Origin: Microlunatus soli
GTDB taxonomy: Bacteria; Actinomycetota; Actinomycetes; Propionibacteriales; Propionibacteriaceae
Direction of reading: 5' to 3'
Assembly (NCBI RefSeq): GCF_900105385.1
Contig: NZ_LT629772.1
Span: 3,658,001-3,722,000, forward strand
Length of the DNA stretch: 64,000 nt
Part shown: positions 8,043 through 16,950 of the stretch, in pieces
Layout of the letters: each line of letters opens with the position of its first letter
Numbering within the stretch: the first letter of the stretch is position 1
The notes under the pieces: generated by a model
Database searches by the model: none
Told to the model about the DNA's origin: nothing
What the model saw: the letters and a program-made list of their open reading frames with translations, nothing else
Made by a program: the position numbers and the translations under genes

Positions 8043-9224
8043 TCAATCGGTGGTGATCGACAGCGAGGAACAGCCCTTGAACTGCTCGATGCCCGCCAGG
8101 TCCTTCTCGATCGCTGTCAACGTCGACTTGCTGAAGCGGCCGAAGGCGGCGACCTTCGCGGTCAACTTCTTGCCCTTCTTCTCCAGCCGGCAGGTGCCGG
8201 TCACCCGGCCGCGTTCCAACACAACGCCCGGGTTCCCCGTCGCTCGCCACAGCTGTTTGTGCACAGCAGGGTCGGCGATGGTGGCTCGGTCGCGTTGATA
8301 GAGGTAGGGGTCGTACGGCGGTATCACCCGGACCGCAGGGGGTTCCGGGGCATCGACGTAGTCCTTGGCGGCTCCGGCCACCACCCAGGCATCGTGATCC
8401 TCGAACCGGACCTGCTCGAGGTCGCCCTGGTCCCAGATCCGCTGGGCGACGCTGGGCGCAACCCCCGCCCATTCGGCCAACCGCTCCGGAGTGGATGGCC
8501 CGTAACAGCGCAGATATCTGTTCAGCAGCTCGATCCTGGCCTGTTTGGGCGACAACTTCTTCGGCTTCGGTTGCGGCTTCGGCGCCGCTGCCAACCATTG
8601 ATCCGTACGAACGAAGGACGCCTCGTTGCCGCGCCGCGGTGCGAAACAGAAGAGGCCGGTCACCGCGACCGGACGGGCGAGCACCGCGGTGAACGAACTG
8701 AACTGATCGGGCTCGAACAGCGCAGCGAGTTGCTTGGGGAAGTGCGGAGCCAACGCGCTGCCCAGCTCACGTTTGGACAGTTCCTTGCCGTCCAATTCGG
8801 TCTCGATCGCCTCCCGCATGGTGGCGACCATGTCGCCGGCGCGGAGATCATGCTTGTCGAATTCAGCGATCAGCCCGCCGACGGCGAACCGGTTGGCCTC
8901 CTCGTCATCGGGCACCAGCGGTTCGGTGAACACCGCGAGATCTCGGGTCGGGAACACGCACGGCGCCTGCCGCAGACTCCACAGCTGCAGCAGCGACCGG
9001 TCGGCGTCCAAGGCCGTGCTGAACGCGTCCGGCGTCAGTTCCGGCACCCGACAGCGGAGGGCCAGTGCCGCTGTCCCCGGTGGGGTGTTCTGCACGGCTA
9101 CGGCTCCGGCCGCAGTGTCCAGATCCGGCGCCGGCGATGTCAGATGGTGCTCCGCCATCCGGTAGCCGATCGCCTCCTCCGCTGTGATCTTGGTGTTGCT
9201 CCTCATGTTCGTCCGGGCGGTCAC
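8043..9224 (-). CDS. HTH_42 winged-helix protein (AlkZ/YcaQ-like DNA glycosylase family)
   Basis: A 393-residue protein of the HTH_42 family, recognised by LWSLRQAPCVFPTRDL and by the tandem winged-helix middle. Proven members are DNA glycosylases that unhook crosslinks or excise bulky adducts: E. coli YcaQ and AlkZ, the latter a self-resistance enzyme in the azinomycin cluster. The catalytic segment is normally Q-phi-Q or Q-phi-D. Here the matching stretch reads AVQNTPPG, so the first Gln is kept and the third position is Thr, and activity is uncertain. A GTG start with GGAGG just upstream is used. It lies upstream of and in the same direction as the hydrolase-P450 pair (127-bp gap). Its location inside an NRPS locus suggests self-protection from a DNA-reactive product, but such proteins are also common outside clusters. 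Confidence 0.8.
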   Translation of the reverse strand: MTARTNMRSNTKITAEEAIGYRMAEHHLTSPAPDLDTAAGAVAVQNTPPGTAALALRCRVPELTPDAFSTALDADRSLLQLWSLRQAPCVFPTRDLAVFTEPLVPDDEEANRFAVGGLIAEFDKHDLRAGDMVATMREAIETELDGKELSKRELGSALAPHFPKQLAALFEPDQFSSFTAVLARPVAVTGLFCFAPRRGNEASFVRTDQWLAAAPKPQPKPKKLSPKQARIELLNRYLRCYGPSTPERLAEWAGVAPSVAQRIWDQGDLEQVRFEDHDAWVVAGAAKDYVDAPEPPAVRVIPPYDPYLYQRDRATIADPAVHKQLWRATGNPGVVLERGRVTGTCRLEKKGKKLTAKVAAFGRFSKSTLTAIEKDLAGIEQFKGCSSLSITTD

Positions 9225-9407
9225 GGGACCTCCAAGGTCGGCGGCAGCAGCGTCAGCTGCCCTGTCGGGCAGGTCGCTGTCGACCTTAACCAGACAACGG
9301 TTCGGCGCACAGAGCCGAGAAAGAACTCTTGCCGGTCCTGGCGGCTGACGGGCACCGTCGACTCATCGGGCATCCGTGCCGCGCCGAGTTCGCCGGGAGC
9401 GACTTCC

Positions 9408-12400
9408 ATGACCAGTCTTGACATGTTCGCCACCGAGACCATTGCGCCCTGTGTGCCGTTACCGGCCGGCTTCCTACAGCAGGCGGAGGACGACCCGCAG
9501 CGAGTCGCGCTGTCCTGGTCCGGTGAGCCGTGGACCTTCGGCCGACTGGCCGATCGCAGTCGACGCTATGCGACGCTGTTGGACGAACGGATCCCGGCCG
9601 GAGGATGGGTGGCGATCTGTGCCGAGCGCAGTCCGGAGGTCGTCGGTCTGGTGATGGGTGCGTTGCTCGCCGGTCGGGCGGTGGTCCCGCTGGAGCCGGC
9701 GCACCCGGTACCGCGGCTGCGCAGCACATTGGACGATGCCGAACCCGCGCTGCTGATCCATGATCACACCGCGCCGGCCGGTCTGATCACCTCCTGGACG
9801 GGCGACCAGGCGTCGTTGGACGAGGTCGCCGCCGAGGTCGTCCTGGTCGACGAGCCCGACCCGATCTCGCCGGACCCGGCCGACGTCGCCTATGTGATCT
9901 ACACCTCCGGCTCGACCGGGCAGCCGAAGGGCGTGATGGTCCAGCATCAGCAGCTGGCCGATCTGGTGATCGCGCGAACCACCGCCGACCCGATGATCAC
10001 CACCGGTGACACGGTGCTCTCGATAGCCAGCCTCGCGTTCGACATGATGGTCACCGACATTTTCGTGACTCTGGCTGCCGGTGCCCGGGTGGTGCTGCCG
10101 CCGGAGGGAGACCGGCAACGCGATCCGGACGCTCTGTTGGCTGCCATCGAGGATCACCAGGTGACCACGGTGTATGCAACACCATCCCTGCTGCAGATGT
10201 TGGTGCTGGCTGGGCTCGGTTCCGAGGGGCGTCGCAAGATCAGGGTGCTCACCGGCGGCGAAGCCTTCAGCGAATCCCTCGCCGATGAACTGATCGGGCG
10301 CACCTCGGAGCTGTACAACGGTTACGGACCGACCGAGACCACGGTCTATGCGTCGTTCCACAAGATCACCGACACCGGGCATCGCCCCCTCGGCCGGCCG
10401 ATCCCCGGAGCGCGGTTCTATCCGCTGGACGACCGACTCTCGATCAAGCCGATGCATGTCCGGGCGGAGCTCGGTATCGGTGGCAGCCTGGTCTCGGCCG
10501 GCTACCACCGGCGTGCGGCCCTGACCGCCGATCGTTTCCGTCCGGATCCGTACGCGACCGTTCCGGGCTCGCGCTGCTATCTGAGTGCCGACATGATCAA
10601 GGTCGACGGCGGCGGGCACGTGATCTTCGTTGGCCGGAAGGACTCCCAGGTCAAGATCCGCGGCCATCGGGTCGAGCCCGGAGAGGTGGAAGCCGTGCTG
10701 GCTGCGCTGGACGGTGTCGAGCAGGCAGCGGTGATCACCACCGACGACGGACCCGGTGGCACCGAGCTGCTCGGGTGCTACGTCGGCGGAGCGGACGTGA
10801 CCGAGGTCCGGGAGGGCTTGCGGGCGCGGCTTCCTGAGCCGATGGTGCCGGCTCGGCTGCAATCGGTGGCCGCCATCCCGCTGACCGTGAACGGCAAACT
10901 CGATCGCTCGGCATTGGTACTGCGTGACGACCGGTCCGGTACGGTCGAATCGGCAGAGCCGGAGTCGGAACTCGAACGCAGCATCGCGGCGCTGTGGTGT
11001 GAAGTCCTTGAGCAGCCGAGGGTCGGGCTGACCGACAGCTTCTTCGATCTCGGTGGGCATTCACTGCTGGCGATGGAGATCGTTGCCAGGATCCGGGTTG
11101 CCTGGGGCACCAACCTCTCGGTGTGGGAACTGTTCGCCGAACCGACGGTGCAGGCTTGGGCCGCGGCCCTGGAGCAGGCGCTCGGATCGGATGACGAGGG
11201 CGACCAGGTGCGGACCGCTCCGGTCTCATTCGTCCAAGCGGCGCTGTGCGTTGCCGAACAGGTGGTACCGGGGAGCACCAGCCCCGGCTACGTGACCTCG
11301 GCCGATCTGACCGGGAAGCCAGACACCGGACGCCTGTTGGCCGCGCTGGAGAGCGTGGTGTTACGACATGACTCGCTGCGCACCAGGATCGACCTGCGCG
11401 GAGCGGACTCCCTCCAGGTCGTCGAGCAATATGCCGATCTCGACTTCGACGAACAGGTCGTCCGGGATCGCGACGAAGTGCACCGCGTCGTCGAGCAGTG
11501 GGCGGCCGAGCCGTTCGATCTGAGCACCGGACCACTGTTCCGGGTGCTGCTGACCGAGAACGCGGATCCCACCGATGCCCGCCACTGGTCGCTCCACCTG
11601 AATCTTCACGATGTGATCGGCGACCGGCAGTCCGCCGTCATCATGCTGCAAGAGCTTGCGGACCGTTATGCAGGCATCGACGCCGCCGACGGGCAGGACG
11701 GTCCGAGCTCGCTGCTGGACCTCTCCAAGCTGCAACGGAGCCAGTCGGCTTCCCCAGAGGCCGAAGCCCTGCTCACCGCGTGGGAATCGCGGCTCGCCCG
11801 TCGCGCAGTCGAAGCCGACGATCGATTCGAGACCGCGGTCTGCCCGGCAACACTCGATCCACAGACCGTCGATCGGCTCCGACGCCGCGCCGAACAGGCC
11901 GACACCGACCTGCAGACGGTCCTCCTCGCCGCGCTGCTGCAGGTGACCGGGACGCGGCTCGGTGCGTTGGTCCTCGACGGGCGGACGGCGGCGACCGCCG
12001 ACATCGTCGGGCGGTTGGCGTCGACACTGCTGATCCCGACGTCGACCGCCGACCGTTCCGGTCCACCGAGCGTGACCGAGGTCCTCCGGGCCAAGGAATG
12101 GGCAGAGCAGAATCCTGTCCCGGCCGAATTGCTGACAGTCAGACTTCCGGGGCGGGTGACAGTCCCCGACGCGGTGGTTTCGGTGGCCGACTCCGCAGCC
12201 GCGATACCTACCGATGGGGGGCTGGTGATCCGCCCGCCGGAGGTCGGCGGTGCCACGGCCGGGCCGCGGACCGGTATCGGAGTAGTGCTCGAACTGCACC
12301 ACACCGCTGACGGCGGATTGACCGGGCTGATCCAGTACCGGCCGTCGATCTTCGGGGATCGGATCGAACGCGTGCTGGATGATCTCGGAGCGGTGCTCGT

Positions 12401-12467
12401 GGCCGATGACGATTCGTCGGGTGATGGTCGGGTCGGCCGGGCTGACGCCGTCGGCGGTCCGACCTGA
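9408..12467 (+). CDS. Nonribosomal peptide synthetase, A-T-C module
   Basis: A 1019-residue NRPS. The A domain (about 15-510) has YTSGSTGQPKG, YNGYGPTETT and SQVKIRGHRVEPGE. The carrier domain has Ser552 in LGGHSLLAM. A C-terminal condensation-like domain covers about 610-1000. The substrate Asp is present (LAFDMMVTDIF), so an amino acid is activated. A hand-read pocket D-M-T-S-L-G-G-V-Y gives no clear assignment. The condensation motif HHxxxDG is degenerate: the sequence reads LHDVIGD, keeping the catalytic second His (about H734) but with D and G swapped. There is no thioesterase. The order A-T-C, with the C domain last, implies that this protein either hands its aminoacyl group to a downstream partner or joins it to an acceptor. 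It is convergent with the formamidase-like gene, 4 bp away. Confidence 0.88.
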   Translation: MTSLDMFATETIAPCVPLPAGFLQQAEDDPQRVALSWSGEPWTFGRLADRSRRYATLLDERIPAGGWVAICAERSPEVVGLVMGALLAGRAVVPLEPAHPVPRLRSTLDDAEPALLIHDHTAPAGLITSWTGDQASLDEVAAEVVLVDEPDPISPDPADVAYVIYTSGSTGQPKGVMVQHQQLADLVIARTTADPMITTGDTVLSIASLAFDMMVTDIFVTLAAGARVVLPPEGDRQRDPDALLAAIEDHQVTTVYATPSLLQMLVLAGLGSEGRRKIRVLTGGEAFSESLADELIGRTSELYNGYGPTETTVYASFHKITDTGHRPLGRPIPGARFYPLDDRLSIKPMHVRAELGIGGSLVSAGYHRRAALTADRFRPDPYATVPGSRCYLSADMIKVDGGGHVIFVGRKDSQVKIRGHRVEPGEVEAVLAALDGVEQAAVITTDDGPGGTELLGCYVGGADVTEVREGLRARLPEPMVPARLQSVAAIPLTVNGKLDRSALVLRDDRSGTVESAEPESELERSIAALWCEVLEQPRVGLTDSFFDLGGHSLLAMEIVARIRVAWGTNLSVWELFAEPTVQAWAAALEQALGSDDEGDQVRTAPVSFVQAALCVAEQVVPGSTSPGYVTSADLTGKPDTGRLLAALESVVLRHDSLRTRIDLRGADSLQVVEQYADLDFDEQVVRDRDEVHRVVEQWAAEPFDLSTGPLFRVLLTENADPTDARHWSLHLNLHDVIGDRQSAVIMLQELADRYAGIDAADGQDGPSSLLDLSKLQRSQSASPEAEALLTAWESRLARRAVEADDRFETAVCPATLDPQTVDRLRRRAEQADTDLQTVLLAALLQVTGTRLGALVLDGRTAATADIVGRLASTLLIPTSTADRSGPPSVTEVLRAKEWAEQNPVPAELLTVRLPGRVTVPDAVVSVADSAAAIPTDGGLVIRPPEVGGATAGPRTGIGVVLELHHTADGGLTGLIQYRPSIFGDRIERVLDDLGAVLVADDDSSGDGRVGRADAVGGPT

Positions 12468-12471
12468 GCAG

Positions 12472-13296
12472 TCAGCCGATCAGTTCCAGGGCGGCCGACT
12501 TCGCTGCGGACCAGGCGGCACTGGTCGGATCAAGGTAGCTGAAGTGATCAACTCCGGGCAGGGTGACCAGCCGGCAGCGGTCGCCTGCCGCGACAGCGGC
12601 CTCGACGAATCGCACCGATTGGTCGATGGGGACCCGATCGTCGGCGGTCCCGTGCAGGCACACGCCGGGCACTCCGATCGGCACCCGGCTGAGCGGGGAG
12701 GCGATCGGATAGACCTCCGGACGGTCCGCTGGTTCACCGCCGAGCAAGGCCTGGACCGCACCGTCGTCCAGCCGTTGCTCGGCACCCGTGATCAGGTCCA
12801 GCACCCCGGCGAGACTGACGTAGCCCGAGAGGCGCACCCGTGGACCTGCTCCCGGTGCCCCGGTCGGGAGTCCAGGACGGGCCGCAGCCCAGGCAGCCAG
12901 GTGTGCACCGGCCGAATGGCCGACCGCGACCACCCGATCAAGAGCGAGAACCACCCCATCAAGATCAGCTGCCGGACGATCACGGTGCCCACCGGGCCGG
13001 AATCGGCCGAGCAGATCGATCGCGGCTGCCACGTCGTTGAAGGTCGCGGGCCAGCCGCCGTCTCCGTGCTGTGGGTCGTCGCCGGTCCGCCGGTATTCGA
13101 CGTTGACCAGTGCGAGTTCGCGATCGGCCAGGTCGGCGATCAACGGTTCGACCTGGTCGGCGGCATGCAGATCGCGCCAGTACCCGCCGTGCAGAAAGAT
13201 GATCACCGGCAACGGTCGATCAGTTGGCCGGTCGGGAACGGTGAGGTCGACCCAATGGCTGGGATGATCTCCGTACCGCAACCTCGTCCTGGACAA
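12472..13296 (-). CDS. Kynurenine-formamidase-like alpha/beta-hydrolase
   Basis: A 274-residue cytosolic alpha/beta-hydrolase with HGGYWRDL, the signature of the arylformamidase (N-formylkynurenine formamidase) branch. The Ser nucleophile is in GHSAGAHLAAW, the acid in HGTADDRVP and the His in GVDHFSYL. There is no signal peptide. Enzymes of this type remove the formyl group from N-formylkynurenine. With a tryptophan dioxygenase-family enzyme 7 kb away in the same locus, it would deformylate the (beta-hydroxy)formylkynurenine product and give the aminotransferase its substrate. Other esterase functions cannot be excluded from sequence alone. Confidence 0.82.
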   Translation of the reverse strand: MSRTRLRYGDHPSHWVDLTVPDRPTDRPLPVIIFLHGGYWRDLHAADQVEPLIADLADRELALVNVEYRRTGDDPQHGDGGWPATFNDVAAAIDLLGRFRPGGHRDRPAADLDGVVLALDRVVAVGHSAGAHLAAWAAARPGLPTGAPGAGPRVRLSGYVSLAGVLDLITGAEQRLDDGAVQALLGGEPADRPEVYPIASPLSRVPIGVPGVCLHGTADDRVPIDQSVRFVEAAVAAGDRCRLVTLPGVDHFSYLDPTSAAWSAAKSAALELIG

Positions 13297-13336
13297 CCGG
13301 ATCTCCTGTTCAGCAGCCCGACGGACCGTCCACAGC

Positions 13337-13502
13337 CTAGTGTCCCGAGTCGTTAATCCGGCACCTTGTTCGAACGCCTGAAGCGGCGATCTGCTGCGAA
13401 GTCGAAAGGCTTACATGCCCCGGCATGCGCACCTCCTCCGCCTTGCAGCTCACCGCTTCAGACGCCCGACCAAGGCACCGTATTAACGACTCACGACACT
13501 AG
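13337..13502. mobile_element. MITE-like element with ~57-bp terminal inverted repeats
   Basis: The two ends are imperfect inverted copies of each other over about 57 bp (13337-13393 and 13446-13502, roughly 80% identical), beginning CTAGTGTC and sharing GAGTCGTTAAT and CTGAAGCGG. The ~50-bp centre holds a small palindrome (CATGCCCCGGCATG) and no gene. The whole unit could fold into one long hairpin. It lies between the metabolite locus and purF, and could act as a terminator or be a non-autonomous transposon remnant. Confidence 0.7.
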
Positions 13503-13560
13503 GGGAAGCATCGATCTGTGCGGCGGTGGCAGACCGGCGTGCTGCGGTTAGACTCCAAGA

Positions 13561-15141
13561 GTGGTACGAGGAGACGGGCTTCTTTCACACGAGATCGACC
13601 CCGACGACCGCGGTCCGCAGGACGCCTGCGGCGTCTTCGGGGTGTGGGCTCCCGGTGAGGAGGTCGCCAAGCTGACCTACTTCGGGATCTACACCCTGCA
13701 GCATCGCGGTCAGGAGTCGGCCGGTATCGCGGTCAGCAACGGTCGACGGATCACCGTCTTCAAGGACATGGGGCTGGTCAGCCAGGTCTTCGACGAATCC
13801 ACCTTGACGTCGCTGCGCGGCCATCTGGCGATCGGCCACACCCGCTATCCGACCACCGGTGCCAGTGTCTGGCAGAACTCCCAGCCGACCTTCCGGTCCA
13901 CCGCGACCGGCGGGATCGCCCTCGGCCACAACGGCAACCTGACCAACCTCGACGAGCTGGAGGCCTGGCTCGCCGACCGGGATCTGCCGTCGGCCTCGCT
14001 GGTCCCCGGCGCGTTGAGCCGCGAGGTCACCAACGACACCTCGGTGATCACCGCGCTGATCGCCACCTTCACCGACCTGAACACCGAGGAGGCCGCGGCG
14101 CAGGTGCTGCCGCGGCTGCGCGGCGCGTTCAGCCTGGTCTTCATGGACGAGGAGACGCTGTACGCCGCCCGGGATCCGCAGGGCATCCGGCCGCTCTGCC
14201 TCGGCCGGCTCGAACACGGCTGGGTGGTGGCCAGCGAGAGCGCCGCCCTGGACACCATCGGTGCCTCGTTCGTCCGCGAGGTCGAGCCCGGCGAGATGAT
14301 CGCGGTCGACTCCGCCGGTCTGCGCAGCCGCCGCTTCGCCGAACCGGAGCCCAAGGGCTGCCTGTTCGAGTTCGTCTACCTGGCCCGGCCGGATTCGACG
14401 ATCTCGGACCGGCGGCTGCATTCGGTCCGGGTCGAGGTCGGCCGCACCCTGGCTCGGGAGCATCCCGCCGACGCCGACCTGGTGATCCCGGTGCCCGAGT
14501 CGGGCACGCCGGCGGCGATCGGCTACGCCGAGGAGTCCGGGATCCCGTACGGGCAGGGACTGGTCAAGAATTCCTACGTCGGCCGGACCTTCATCAAGCC
14601 CAGTCAGACCCTGCGACAGCTCGGCATCCGACTCAAGCTGAACCCGCTGCGCGACGTGATCGCCGGCAAGCGGCTGGTGGTCGTCGACGACTCGATCGTC
14701 CGCGGCAACACCCAACGGGCGCTGGTCCGGATGCTCCGGGAGGCGGGTGCCGCCGAGGTACACATCCGGATCTCCTCGCCGCCGGTGCAGTGGCCGTGCT
14801 TCTACGGCATCGACTTCCCGACCCGGGCCGAGCTGATCGCGACCGGACTGAACACCGAGGAGATCTGCCGTTCGATCGGTGGCGACTCGCTGGGTTATGT
14901 CTCGCTGGATGGGCTGATCGCTGCCAGCGAGCTGCCGAAGGACAGCTTCTGTCGGGCCTGCTTCGACGGGGTCTACCCGGTGGAGATCCCGCTCCGCGAG
15001 CGGCTCGGCCGACAATTGCCGGATCTCCATCCGCAGACCGTCGACGCAGCCGCCGAGACCGCCGACGTGCTGCCGGAGCTGGACACCGATGCATCGGTCG
15101 TTGCCGGTGTCGGCGCCGCCGACGCCCTCCGCAGGCCCTGA
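13561..15141 (+). CDS. purF: Amidophosphoribosyltransferase
   Basis: Catalyses the first committed step of purine synthesis, making phosphoribosylamine from PRPP and glutamine. The 526 residues start with a 22-residue propeptide ending QDA before the catalytic Cys (CGVFGVWAPGE), and LQHRGQESAGI follows in the N-terminal nucleophile domain. The phosphoribosyltransferase domain has VVVDDSIVRGNT for PRPP. Conserved cysteines (FCRACFDGVYP) suggest the Fe-S type known from Bacillus. The GTG start gives the MVRGDG...QDACG leader typical of actinobacterial PurF. It is followed closely by a small membrane protein gene and purM in one operon. Confidence 0.97.
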   Translation: MVRGDGLLSHEIDPDDRGPQDACGVFGVWAPGEEVAKLTYFGIYTLQHRGQESAGIAVSNGRRITVFKDMGLVSQVFDESTLTSLRGHLAIGHTRYPTTGASVWQNSQPTFRSTATGGIALGHNGNLTNLDELEAWLADRDLPSASLVPGALSREVTNDTSVITALIATFTDLNTEEAAAQVLPRLRGAFSLVFMDEETLYAARDPQGIRPLCLGRLEHGWVVASESAALDTIGASFVREVEPGEMIAVDSAGLRSRRFAEPEPKGCLFEFVYLARPDSTISDRRLHSVRVEVGRTLAREHPADADLVIPVPESGTPAAIGYAEESGIPYGQGLVKNSYVGRTFIKPSQTLRQLGIRLKLNPLRDVIAGKRLVVVDDSIVRGNTQRALVRMLREAGAAEVHIRISSPPVQWPCFYGIDFPTRAELIATGLNTEEICRSIGGDSLGYVSLDGLIAASELPKDSFCRACFDGVYPVEIPLRERLGRQLPDLHPQTVDAAAETADVLPELDTDASVVAGVGAADALRRP

Positions 15142-15145
15142 GCCG

Positions 15146-15433
15146 ATGGCTGCTCGACCGGGGACCGTCGGCATCGTCATCGGCGCCGTGCTCACCGTCG
15201 TCGGCGGCGTACCGTGCCTGCTGTGTGCCGGGCTGGCGGTGTCGGCGCGTTTCGGCCCCGCCTCGAGCGACCCGCATGGCTACACGATGATCTTCGGGAC
15301 CCTGTTCGCGGTGATCTGCGCGGTCCCGATGCTGGCCGGGTTGGCGATCCTGCTGCCCTCGATCCACCGGCGACGCTCGTCGTACCCCGGACAACACGAT
15401 GTCGGACAACACAACGATAGGGTTCAACCGTGA
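15146..15433 (+). CDS. Small two-helix membrane protein, unknown function
   Basis: A 95-residue protein with two hydrophobic segments, VGIVIGAVLTVVGGVPCLLC (about 8-27) and a second one around residues 50-72 (FGTLFAVICAVPML), and a basic, polar C-terminal tail. It begins 4 nt after the purF stop, and its TGA overlaps the GTG of purM, so it is co-translated with purine genes. I recognise no family. Confidence 0.7.
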   Translation: MAARPGTVGIVIGAVLTVVGGVPCLLCAGLAVSARFGPASSDPHGYTMIFGTLFAVICAVPMLAGLAILLPSIHRRRSSYPGQHDVGQHNDRVQP

Positions 15434-16503
15434 CACACGTTGGTAGCTCGGCCTATGCAGCGGCAGGAGTCGACATCGAGGCGGGTGATCGGGCCGTCCA
15501 GCTGATGAAGAGCTCGGTCAAGCGGACCGAGCGGAGCGAGGTGATCGGCGGCATCGGTGGCTTCGCCGGACTGTTCGACGCCAGCAAGATCGCCCGCTAC
15601 CAGCACCCCGTCCTGGCCACCTCGACCGACGGCGTCGGCACCAAGGTGGCGATCGCGCAGGCGATGGACATCCACGACACCATCGGTTTCGACCTGATGG
15701 GCATGCTGGTCGATGACCTGGTGGTCACCGGTGCCGAGCCGCTCTGGGTGACCGACTACATCGCCTGCGGCAAGGTCGTCCCGGAGCGGATCGCCGGCAT
15801 CGTCAAGGGCATCGCCGACGCCTGCGTGGTGGCCGGCTGCTCGTTGCTCGGCGGCGAGGTCGCCGAACATCCCGGGCTGCTCGGGCCCGACGAGTACGAC
15901 GTGGCCGGCGCGACGACGGGTGTGGTGGAACACGACGCGATGCTGGGCCCGGACCTGGTGCGTCCCGGCGACGTCGCGGTCGCGATGGCCTCCTCGGGCC
16001 TGCATTCCAACGGCTACTCGCTGGTTCGCAAGGTGCTGCTGGCCGACGCCGGCTGGTCGCTGGACCGTGACGTTCCCGAACTCGGCCGCCGGTTGGGCGA
16101 GGAGTTGCTGGAGCCGACCAAGGTGTACGCCCTGGACGCGCTGGCGCTGATCGAGGCCCATGACGTCCATGCGATGAGCCACATCACCGGCGGCGGCCTG
16201 GCCAACAACCTGGCCCGGGTGCTGCCAGCGGGTGTCACGGTCACCATCGAGCGATCCAGCTGGCAGCCGCCGGCGATCTTCGGACTGGTCCAGCAGGTCG
16301 GCGGGATCGCCGAGAACGACATCGAAGCCACTCTCAACCAGGGGGTCGGGATGATCGCCCTGCTGCCCGCCGAGCAGGCCGACGCCGCCGTTGCGCTGCT
16401 CAACGGACGCGGCGTCAGCAGCTGGATCTGCGGTCACGTCGAGGCGGCCGCCGAGCCGGCGGGTGAGCAGGGAACGGTGGAGTTGGTCGGCGCGCACGGC
16501 TGA
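15430..16503 (+). CDS. purM: Phosphoribosylformylglycinamidine cyclo-ligase
   Basis: AIR synthetase, the ATP-dependent ring closure of FGAM to aminoimidazole ribotide, step 5 of purine synthesis. The 357 residues carry the AIRS/PurM signatures: YAAAGVDIEAGDRAV at the N-terminus, the nucleotide loop SEVIGGIGGFAGLF, STDGVGTKVAIAQ, and the C-terminal HITGGGLANNLARVLP. The GTG start overlaps the stop of the small membrane protein. With purF two genes upstream it forms a purine operon in the common actinobacterial order. Confidence 0.97.
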   Translation: MTHVGSSAYAAAGVDIEAGDRAVQLMKSSVKRTERSEVIGGIGGFAGLFDASKIARYQHPVLATSTDGVGTKVAIAQAMDIHDTIGFDLMGMLVDDLVVTGAEPLWVTDYIACGKVVPERIAGIVKGIADACVVAGCSLLGGEVAEHPGLLGPDEYDVAGATTGVVEHDAMLGPDLVRPGDVAVAMASSGLHSNGYSLVRKVLLADAGWSLDRDVPELGRRLGEELLEPTKVYALDALALIEAHDVHAMSHITGGGLANNLARVLPAGVTVTIERSSWQPPAIFGLVQQVGGIAENDIEATLNQGVGMIALLPAEQADAAVALLNGRGVSSWICGHVEAAAEPAGEQGTVELVGAHG

Positions 16504-16686
16504 ACGGTTTCACTCCGGCGGTTGCCGCGTCGCCGACGTCACGACGCCGCAACCCGGATTGATGCGCGCCGAACCGTAGGGTCGGGTTTGCGCACAGGAT
16601 CGCATTGGGTAGCCTTAACCCCACGACATTGACCAACAAAATGCCGCGGCTTGGCCGCAGGCGGATGACGCGAGGGGGTCGACCCT

Positions 16687-16911
16687 ATGGGGCGCGGCCG
16701 TGCAAAGGCGAAGCAGACCAAGGTTGCCCGGGAGCTGAAGTATCGGTCGGTGGACACCGACTTCTCCTCCTTGGAGCGTGAACTGCGCGGGAATGATGCC
16801 GGTGACCCGCCGGAGCCCATCCCCGAGGCGTATGCCGATCTCGCCGAGGAGTACGAGAATTCGTCCTCCGGGCGCGATGACGACTACGGAAACCTCCGTA
16901 AGTCCGGTTAG
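16687..16911 (+). CDS. DUF3073 family protein
   Basis: A 74-residue charged protein that starts MGRGRAKAKQTKVARELKY and continues into an acidic, disordered-looking half (AYADLAEEYENSSSG). This is the actinobacterial DUF3073 family, usually found just after purM, as here. Function is unknown. The basic N-terminus suggests nucleic-acid or ribosome contact, which is inference. Confidence 0.9.
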   Translation: MGRGRAKAKQTKVARELKYRSVDTDFSSLERELRGNDAGDPPEPIPEAYADLAEEYENSSSGRDDDYGNLRKSG

Positions 16912-16950
16912 GCCCGTTCGGCCGTAAAGTCCGGTCGGGTGCAAGCCCGG

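Noticed and set aside
13337-13502. Complete insertion sequence
   Set aside because: No transposase can be encoded in 166 bp. Only terminal repeats are seen.
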